DNA of 10,460 nucleotides. It comes from Phenylobacterium sp. CCH9-H3 (lineage in GTDB: Bacteria > Pseudomonadota > Alphaproteobacteria > Caulobacterales > Caulobacteraceae). The stretch lies in the NCBI RefSeq assembly GCF_001557235.1, contig NZ_LSJI01000172.1:1-10460 (forward strand), given 5' to 3'. Shown piece after piece: positions 6,359-10,460 of the stretch. Each line of letters starts with the position of its first letter. Position 1 is the first letter of the stretch. The position numbers were made by a program, and so were the translations under genes. Under the pieces are notes generated by a model. It had not been told where the DNA came from. It searched no databases and saw only the letters and a program-made list of their open reading frames with translations.

Positions 6359-7149
6359 GCGGTCAGGAAGATCGGCCCGCCCACCACATCGAAGCCGCCG
6401 GCTTCGCGGCGGCGGATGGCGGTGATCTGCATCACCGGCGCCGCGCCCTCGACCTTGCCGAGCCGGCTGCCCTGCGGCGGCGACAGGCGGGGGCGGTGCT
6501 CGCGGGGGACCGCCTGCAGCGCCCGGGCCACCTGCGGGCCCTCGGCGCGGAAGGGCAAGGGCTCGGGCAGGCTGGCCACCGGCCGCGCGAACAGCCCCAC
6601 CATCCAGACCCGGTCCCGGGCGCGCACCACGCCATAGGCGGCGTGGGTGTGGCTGGGCCGCAGGAGGTTGCGCCAGTGGCCCGGGCTCCTCCGCCACCGC
6701 ATCACCAGGTCCGCCGCGGCGACCGGCGGCCCCGACCCGCGGTGATAGGCGATGTTCTCCGACGGCGATCCGATGGTCGTGCGGCCCAGCAGCCAGAAGC
6801 GGTGGCTGGGATCGAACCCCTCGGGCGACAGGTGCTCCACATAGCCCCGCGCGGCCAGGTCGCCCGCATGGGCGCGCGCCGCCGCGGCTAGCTCCTCGTG
6901 CCAGGCCACAGCCCCGGCGCCCGCCGCCGCCCGCGCCGCATTGGTGGCGCTCAGCGCCGCCCGACCCGCCGCCGCGTCGAACCGATGCCCGCCCGCGTCG
7001 CCGGACCGGGCCTGCAGCCGCGCCTCATAGGCGCTCCAGGCCTCCGCGTCCGAGGCGGGCGGCGCCGCGTCGGTGATCGCCTCGGCCAGCGCCGGCCCGG
7101 CGGCCAGCGCCAGCCCGGCCCCCAGCACGGCGCGCCGGCCAAGCCTCAC
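6355..7149 (-). CDS. Exported CAP/SCP-domain protein (YkwD-like)
   Basis: An exported protein of 264 residues. The N-terminus MRLGRRAVLGAGLALAAGPA, followed by LA and then EA, is a signal peptide; GRRAVLG resembles a twin-arginine motif, so Tat export is possible. The CAP domain spans about 63-187: NAARAAAGAGAVAWHEELAAAA (70-91), GYVEHLSPEGFDPSHRF (102-118) with His106, SENIAYHRG (130-138) with Glu131, and SPGHWRNLLRPSHTHAAYGV (155-174) with His158. These His/Glu residues match the conserved CAP cavity. About 75 residues after it (190-264) are not recognised. Bacterial CAP proteins are found outside the cytoplasm, and their biochemical role is largely unknown. The GTG at 7149 is chosen over the GTG at 7173 because it overlaps the cytochrome stop as GTGA and gives a normal signal peptide. 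It is last in the beta-helix/cytochrome operon. Confidence 0.88.
   Translation of the reverse strand: MRLGRRAVLGAGLALAAGPALAEAITDAAPPASDAEAWSAYEARLQARSGDAGGHRFDAAAGRAALSATNAARAAAGAGAVAWHEELAAAARAHAGDLAARGYVEHLSPEGFDPSHRFWLLGRTTIGSPSENIAYHRGSGPPVAAADLVMRWRRSPGHWRNLLRPSHTHAAYGVVRARDRVWMVGLFARPVASLPEPLPFRAEGPQVARALQAVPREHRPRLSPPQGSRLGKVEGAAPVMQITAIRRREAGGFDVVGGPIFLTA
6391..6413. terminator. Hairpin just past the otsA stop, weak terminator candidate
   Basis: GCCGCCG (6394-6400) pairs with CGGCGGC (6407-6413) around GCTTCG, and GAAGCC (6391-6396) can alternatively pair with GGCTTC (6400-6405). It begins 33 bases after the otsA stop, inside the 3' end of the CAP gene. No T run follows in the otsA direction, so it is at best a partial terminator or 3' stabiliser, and coding constraint could explain it. 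Confidence 0.2.
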
Positions 7150-8201
7150 GAGGCGGGCATGCCGGCGATCCACTGGCGGATCAGGGCCAGCCCCTCCTCA
7201 TGCGTCAGCGAACGGCCCAGCTCCGGCATCATCACCCCCGGCTCGGTGGAAGCCATGCGATAGGCCAGGATCGAGGCCTCCGGATGCCCCGGCTCCACGC
7301 TGACCCGAAGGCCGCCGGATCCCCGCCCCGCCGCCACCGGCGCCTTGCCCACGCCCAGGGCCGGGGCCCGCGTCTCCTCCAGGTTCAGGAACAGGCCCGA
7401 GTTCGAGGCCACCGCCCGCGGGTTGTGGCAATGGGCGCAGTTGGCGTCGAGGTAGGCCCGCGCCCGCGCCGCTGTCGGCTCGGCCGGATCGTCCCACCGC
7501 GCGGTCCTGGGCGCGTCCTGCGGCTTCGGCGCGCCCGAGAGCAGGCCCCGCCGGCTCCAGTGCGCCAGCTGGTTCTCCGCCCCGCCGGCGTAGGCAAAGG
7601 TCCCGTTCAGGTTCCGCGCCTTGGGCCCCACCGGCAGCAGCGTCTTGTCCAGCTGGTGGCACTCCTTGCACTGGTTCTGGTTCGGCACCGCATAGTCCAC
7701 CTGCCGCGCCTGGCCGCGCGCGTCCACGAAGCTCACGTCCAGCCGCGCGCCCGCCCGCTTCAGCACCGCCTCGGTCTGCTCGGCGTTCCACACATAGGCC
7801 AGCGCCACCCACCCCTCGCGCTTGTGGATCAACAGGCGGGTTTCCAGATACCGCACCTTTTCGTCCGGCCGGCGCAGGTCGGCCGGATAGGCGAAGGTCT
7901 TCACCAGCGCCGTCCCCACCGGAAACGCCAGCACCCCCTCGGCCCGATAGGCCGCCTTGGTCCCCGGCGGCAGGTAGAGGAAGCGGTGCTTCTCGGCATA
8001 GTCGCTGAACAGCGGCGTGTTGAGGGCATAGGGCGTCAGCCCGTTCGGCCGCCGGCCTGCCGCATCCGTGAACAGCCGATAGTCCGACAGCTTGGGCGCC
8101 GGCGCCTCGGCCAGCAGGGTCTCCAGCGACACGGCCGCCGGGGCCGGCGCCGCACTCACGCACGCGAGCGCCGCCAGGCTGGCCAGCCAGCGCCGCATCA
8201 T
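7146..8201 (-). CDS. SO2930/HNE_0200-family diheme c-type cytochrome
   Basis: A periplasmic protein of 351 residues with a signal peptide (MMRRWLASLAALACVSAAPA, cleavage near 20-23). Two heme c attachment motifs are visible: CKECH at 178-182 within PNQNQCKECHQLDKTLLPVG, and CAHCH at 255-259 within LDANCAHCHNPRAVASNSG. Met324 or Met325 in EPGVMMPELG, before the C-terminal helix ALIRQWIAGM, is a likely axial ligand of the second heme. The N-terminal 170 residues (LSDYRLFTD, LTPYALNTPLFSDYAEKHRF) are typical of this family and carry no known catalytic motif. From memory of the family models, it pairs recurrently with the parallel beta-helix family encoded just upstream here, with unknown function. 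ATG 8199-8201 overlaps the beta-helix stop (ATGA), and its own stop overlaps the CAP start. Electron transfer is inferred from the hemes; donor, acceptor and substrate are unknown. Confidence 0.9.
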   Translation of the reverse strand: MMRRWLASLAALACVSAAPAPAAVSLETLLAEAPAPKLSDYRLFTDAAGRRPNGLTPYALNTPLFSDYAEKHRFLYLPPGTKAAYRAEGVLAFPVGTALVKTFAYPADLRRPDEKVRYLETRLLIHKREGWVALAYVWNAEQTEAVLKRAGARLDVSFVDARGQARQVDYAVPNQNQCKECHQLDKTLLPVGPKARNLNGTFAYAGGAENQLAHWSRRGLLSGAPKPQDAPRTARWDDPAEPTAARARAYLDANCAHCHNPRAVASNSGLFLNLEETRAPALGVGKAPVAAGRGSGGLRVSVEPGHPEASILAYRMASTEPGVMMPELGRSLTHEEGLALIRQWIAGMPAS

Positions 8202-9409
8202 GCCCCCAGGTCGGCCTGGCGCTTAGGCAGGACCACGGCCGCCGGCTCGGCGATCTGGGCGTCGCCCACGGTGTCGGCCTTCACCGGCTTGGCGGCCATC
8301 AGCGCCCCCGGCGCCGGCAACTGCAGGTTCAGCACCGGCCCGTCCGAGATCCGCACCCGCACCGGATCGCTGGTCCCGGCGAAGCTGGTCACCCCGTCCC
8401 ACATCACCGGCGGCAGCGACCCGCCCATCATCTTGGCCAGGATCTCGCCCCCGGTGAACTTGGGGTCCCACCCGTTCCGGCCGATGCGGTTGTCCCGCAC
8501 CACGATGTCCCGGGGCAGGGGGTTATAGGTCTTGTCGTCGAACTTCTCGGTGTAGCTCACCAGCATCACCGCCGCCGACTGGTTCTCGGCGATCTCGTTG
8601 TCGAAGACGTGGACGTTCTTGTTGGCCATGATCATCACGCCGGTGCCGGTGGGCACGTTGGCGACGATATTGCCCTTGGGCGCGAAGTTCGGCGTGTCGT
8701 TCTGCACCACCTTGTTGCGGAACAGCCGGGTGGAATGGCCCCCCATCTGCGGCAGGTTCGGCAGGTCGAACACCAGGATGCCCCCGGTGTTGCGGGTGGC
8801 GACGTTGTCGAACACGTCGGCGTTCATCGAGTTCTCGATCTCGATCCCGGCCACGTTGAACTCGGCCCGGCTGCGCTTGACCACGATGTTCTTCGACTGG
8901 CCCACATAGATGCCGGCGTCCGAGGCCCCGCGCACCACCACCCTGTCGATCAGCACATTGGTCGAGCTGACGGGATAGACCCCATAGGCGCCGTTGGTCT
9001 CCTTCGGCCCGCCGGTCCACTCCACCCGCACATTGACGAAGCTGATCTGGTCCGAGCCCTTGGACTTCACCCCGTCGCCCTTGGTGTCCTCCACCCCCAG
9101 GTCGCGGACGGTCACCCGGTCCGAAGTGACCAGCAGCCCCTCGCCGGCGCCCTTCTGGCCCTTGAACGACAGCACCGTGGCCTCCGGCCCGGCGCCCTTC
9201 ACCGTCACGTCGTCCACGCCCAGCGACAGCCCGTCCACCAGCTCGTACCGCCCGGCCGCCAGCTGCACCACGTCGCCCGGCTTGGCGTCCAGCAGAGCCG
9301 TCTGGATCCGCTCCTGCGCCTCGGGCCCCGGCGCCACCGACAGCGTCTTGGCCTGGGCGACGGCGCCCAGCGCAGTGGCCGCCAGCAGGGCGGTGGTGAA
9401 CCTGATCAT
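8198..9409 (-). CDS. Exported parallel beta-helix repeat protein, partner of the diheme cytochrome
   Basis: A protein of 403 residues with a Sec signal peptide (MIRFTTALLAATALGAVAQA, then KT). Residues about 32-55 (RIQTALLDAKPGDVVQLAAGRY) are the capping segment typical of pectate-lyase-like beta-helices. Successive short turns follow from about 65 to 310, such as DDVTVKGAG, DRVTVRDLGVED, TNVLIDRVVVRG, SDAGIYVGQSKNIVVKRS, NVAGIEIENSMNADVFDN, GVMIMANKNVHVFDNEI and RDIVVRDNRIG. The last 90 residues leave the repeat pattern. Beta-helices of this type often bind or cleave polysaccharides, but I could not assign a catalytic site. ATG 9409 is chosen: GAGGG (complement of 9416-9420) is six bases upstream and the signal peptide begins there; a TTG further out adds a basic extension. 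The stop overlaps the cytochrome start. Confidence 0.9.
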   Translation of the reverse strand: MIRFTTALLAATALGAVAQAKTLSVAPGPEAQERIQTALLDAKPGDVVQLAAGRYELVDGLSLGVDDVTVKGAGPEATVLSFKGQKGAGEGLLVTSDRVTVRDLGVEDTKGDGVKSKGSDQISFVNVRVEWTGGPKETNGAYGVYPVSSTNVLIDRVVVRGASDAGIYVGQSKNIVVKRSRAEFNVAGIEIENSMNADVFDNVATRNTGGILVFDLPNLPQMGGHSTRLFRNKVVQNDTPNFAPKGNIVANVPTGTGVMIMANKNVHVFDNEIAENQSAAVMLVSYTEKFDDKTYNPLPRDIVVRDNRIGRNGWDPKFTGGEILAKMMGGSLPPVMWDGVTSFAGTSDPVRVRISDGPVLNLQLPAPGALMAAKPVKADTVGDAQIAEPAAVVLPKRQADLGA

Positions 9410-9492
9410 GTCGTTCCCTCGGATGTCTGCCCGGCATCGTGACGCGCCGTTCAACTTCGAAGGTGGCTCCGATGGGGGGCGGGACGCAAGGG
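9410..9492 (-). other. Upstream gap of the beta-helix operon
   Basis: These 83 bases between the accessory cassette and the beta-helix gene hold its ribosome site (GAGGG, complement of 9416-9420). A TTGAAC (complement of 9449-9454) resembles a -35, but no matching -10 is found 16-18 bases away. I see no terminator for the cassette. The composition changes from accessory-like to genome-like across this gap. Confidence 0.4.
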
Positions 9493-9708
9493 CTAGCCTT
9501 CCGGATCGTCGCTGTAGGGCTGGAAGATCGGGCCGATCGGCAGATCAGTGACCAGGGATGGGAGCATGCCATTCGTGACCTGGCTGCTCGACACATACTC
9601 CTTGATCCGGATCAGTCGAGCCTTGGCGGATCGAAGATGAAGTCCATCCGCTTTCCGCTCGATCTCTCCCACGGGGCGGAACGTCGTCCCGTTGGGGCTG
9701 GCTTGCAA
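9493..9708 (-). CDS. Small ORF of unknown function, in frame after the amber stop of the 154-residue gene
   Basis: A 71-codon ORF with the possible start TTG at 9706-9708, encoding a soluble protein that includes GTTFRPVGEIERKADGLHL and later LPSLVTDLPIGPIFQPYSDD. AAGGG (complement of 9717-9721) lies eight bases upstream of the TTG. The previous gene's TAG (9712-9714) and this ORF are in the same frame with only one codon, CCC, between them. It could be a separate coupled gene, a readthrough extension, or the tail of a longer gene split by a nonsense mutation. About three quarters of its third codon positions are G or C, which fits coding DNA of this region. NGTTFRPVGEIER reads like the N-terminus of an independent small protein, which I slightly favour. 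I do not recognise the family. Confidence 0.45.
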   Translation of the reverse strand: MQASPNGTTFRPVGEIERKADGLHLRSAKARLIRIKEYVSSSQVTNGMLPSLVTDLPIGPIFQPYSDDPEG

Positions 9709-9722
9709 GGGCTAGGCCCTTG
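9706..9722. repeat. Palindrome over the stop/start junction of the two accessory ORFs
   Basis: CAAGGGC (9706-9712) and GCCCTTG (9716-9722) pair perfectly around TAG. In the minus-strand RNA the AAGGG ribosome site is in one arm and the TTG start in the other, with the upstream stop codon spanning the centre. Folding would hide the start until a ribosome translating the upstream gene opens it. The structure is seen; the coupling is inferred. Confidence 0.45.
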
Positions 9723-10176
9723 TGACCTCTCGGACCTTTCGCTCAAACGCCCGCTCGATGCGCGCCGCATCCTTCGGGAGCGTCGGCCTCATGTCACTGC
9801 GATAGATCATCCCGTCGAATTGGAGCCCATTGATGCTGCAGTCCTTAAGCGTGAACTCACCCCGCACGCCCGGGGGCACACCTATGGCGCCCGAAATCGC
9901 TTGGAACAGCGGATCACTGGGACTCCCTAGATGAACGTCCTCGACCGTCATCTCCTCGGGCAGGTCCAATCGCTCAAAGGCGTCGACGAGAAGCTTGTAG
10001 GTCTTGCGGCGGCCAATGGAGTCCACCAGCGATGTGACGAGGTAATAGCGCCAGTCGCCTAGGGCGTGGCTATAAATCCACATCGCGCCCTGCGCGCTCA
10101 TGTTGAGCGCGTCAGTGGCGTCCAGCAATTCGGCTCCCGCTCTGATCAGAGCGCGTGATAGAGGCTGTCCAGCCAT
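9712..10176 (-). CDS. Conserved-looking accessory protein, function unknown
   Basis: A soluble protein of 154 residues with no signal peptide or membrane segment. The N-terminal third is helical and rich in alanine (RALIRAGAELLDATDALNMS). A strand-like core follows, GAMWIYSHALGDWRYYLVTS (30-49), then LVDSIGRRKTYKLLVDAFERL (50-70) and VEDVHLGSPSDPLFQAI (78-94). The later part, GEFTLKDCSINGLQFDGMIYRSD (106-128), ends in a basic, charged helix (135-154). I do not recognise a family. The ATG at 10176 is chosen over the upstream GTG at 10203: GGAG (complement of 10184-10187) is seven bases upstream, and the shorter overlap with the preceding gene (31 bases) is more usual. Codon use (CTA, TCA, AGG) and lower GC suggest acquired DNA. 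It reads in an apparent operon with the partial gene upstream. Confidence 0.75.
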   Translation of the reverse strand: MAGQPLSRALIRAGAELLDATDALNMSAQGAMWIYSHALGDWRYYLVTSLVDSIGRRKTYKLLVDAFERLDLPEEMTVEDVHLGSPSDPLFQAISGAIGVPPGVRGEFTLKDCSINGLQFDGMIYRSDMRPTLPKDAARIERAFERKVREVTRA

Positions 10177-10460
10177 TTCATCACTCCGTCCTGATGGTGG
10201 CACACGGCAGTAATCAGGTCATTAACCTCTTGCTGGGGCTTCTTGTTGCCGGGGAACCTAGCGTTGCTGTCCCAGTCTCTCGCGGTCAGCCAGTTTGCGT
10301 ACAAGCCCTTCTGTTTTACATCGCATTGGACGTTCGCCGCCGCGGCGATCAGGCGGAGGTCGTGCCAATTCGCGCCCTTTTGTTCGTCTGGCCACTCTGA
10401 AAGATTCTGACGTGACCCCCGTTTCTCATCCAGCCATAACGAGAGTCCTGGTTTGATCTG
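10146..10460 (-). CDS. C-terminal part of an accessory protein, possibly HEPN-like (cut by window edge)
   Basis: An uninterrupted frame enters from the right edge and stops with TGA at 10146-10148, giving the last 104 residues of a protein whose start is outside the window. It looks alpha-helical and soluble: NWHDLRLIAAAANVQ (31-45), then LYANWLTARDWDSNARFPG (53-71) and EVNDLITAVCHHQDGVMKWL (78-97). The order HDL..L, a helix ending in an S/N-A-R-F/Y-P-like stretch, and a last helix ending V..WL resembles the second half of HEPN domains found in toxin-antitoxin and abortive-infection genes. This is pattern recognition only, and the usual R-x4-6-H nuclease motif is not seen in this part. TTA and AGA codons and lower GC set it apart from the core genes. 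Its end overlaps the 154-residue gene by 31 bases. Confidence 0.7.
   Translation of the reverse strand, partial: QIKPGLSLWLDEKRGSRQNLSEWPDEQKGANWHDLRLIAAAANVQCDVKQKGLYANWLTARDWDSNARFPGNKKPQQEVNDLITAVCHHQDGVMKWLDSLYHAL

Noticed and set aside
4865..6697. A 610-codon minus-strand frame opposite otsA
   Set aside because: otsA on the other strand has every family motif; the long antisense frame is a usual by-product of high GC.
7150..7173. Earlier GTG start (7173) for the CAP gene
   Set aside because: It adds eight residues before the signal peptide and lacks a ribosome site; the GTG at 7149 overlaps the upstream stop as GTGA.
7200..8528. A 442-codon plus-strand frame opposite the cytochrome and beta-helix genes
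   Set aside because: Antisense to two genes with signal peptides and heme motifs; Arg/His/Pro-rich without any recognisable domain.
9410..9454. TTG start at 9454 for the beta-helix gene
   Set aside because: It adds a charged 15-residue extension before the signal peptide, while the ATG at 9409 has GAGGG at good spacing.
10155..10400. An 81-codon plus-strand frame at the right edge
   Set aside because: It is antisense to the partial minus-strand gene, whose frame is open to the edge and ends in an overlap with the next gene.

Overview
The window looks like chromosomal DNA of a high-GC alphaproteobacterium, most likely of the Caulobacterales (Caulobacter/Phenylobacterium type). This rests on protein sequence style and on the ruvA-ruvB-ybgC-tolQ-tolR-tolA gene order; no 16S or other marker is present. 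Most of the window is close to 70% GC by eye. The last kilobase (about 9490-10460) is visibly lower in GC and looks like accessory DNA.

Region 1 (1-4121, minus strand) is a housekeeping block. In transcription order it holds a MarR-type regulator, ruvA, ruvB, a YbgC-type thioesterase, tolQ, tolR and the first 73 codons of tolA, which runs off the left edge. RuvA and RuvB branch-migrate Holliday junctions. YbgC, TolQ, TolR and TolA belong to the Tol-Pal envelope machinery; tolB and pal would be expected just beyond the left edge. Stop/start overlaps of four bases (GTGA or ATGA) link ruvA-ruvB, ruvB-ybgC and tolR-tolA. ruvC is not next to ruvA here.

Region 2 (4122-4945) is mostly non-coding. 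It contains a run of strong inverted repeats (4142-4402, including perfect 14-bp and 13-bp stems), an AT-rich patch with a short palindrome, one likely small membrane protein gene (4517-4705, plus strand), and an AT-rich upstream region for otsA with two more inverted repeats. An 18-codon leader ORF with a good ribosome site ends inside the TTG start of otsA.

Region 3 (4946-6358, plus strand) is otsA, trehalose-6-phosphate synthase, with all the active-site residues I could place. Its stop codon shares a CTAG with the stop of the convergent CAP-domain gene.

Region 4 (6355-9409, minus strand) is a three-gene operon for exported proteins: a parallel beta-helix protein, a diheme c-type cytochrome of the SO2930/HNE_0200 type, and a CAP/SCP-domain protein. 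They are joined by ATGA and GTGA overlaps. The beta-helix/cytochrome pair is a recurring two-gene unit whose function, as far as I know, is undescribed; it is the best candidate here for an uncharacterised system.

Region 5 (9493-10460, minus strand) is an accessory cassette. It holds the C-terminal 104 residues of a possible HEPN-like protein (entering from the right edge), a 154-residue protein of unknown function, and a 71-codon ORF in the same frame immediately after the amber stop of the 154-residue gene. I saw no tRNA, rRNA, CRISPR array, insertion sequence or U-tract terminator.
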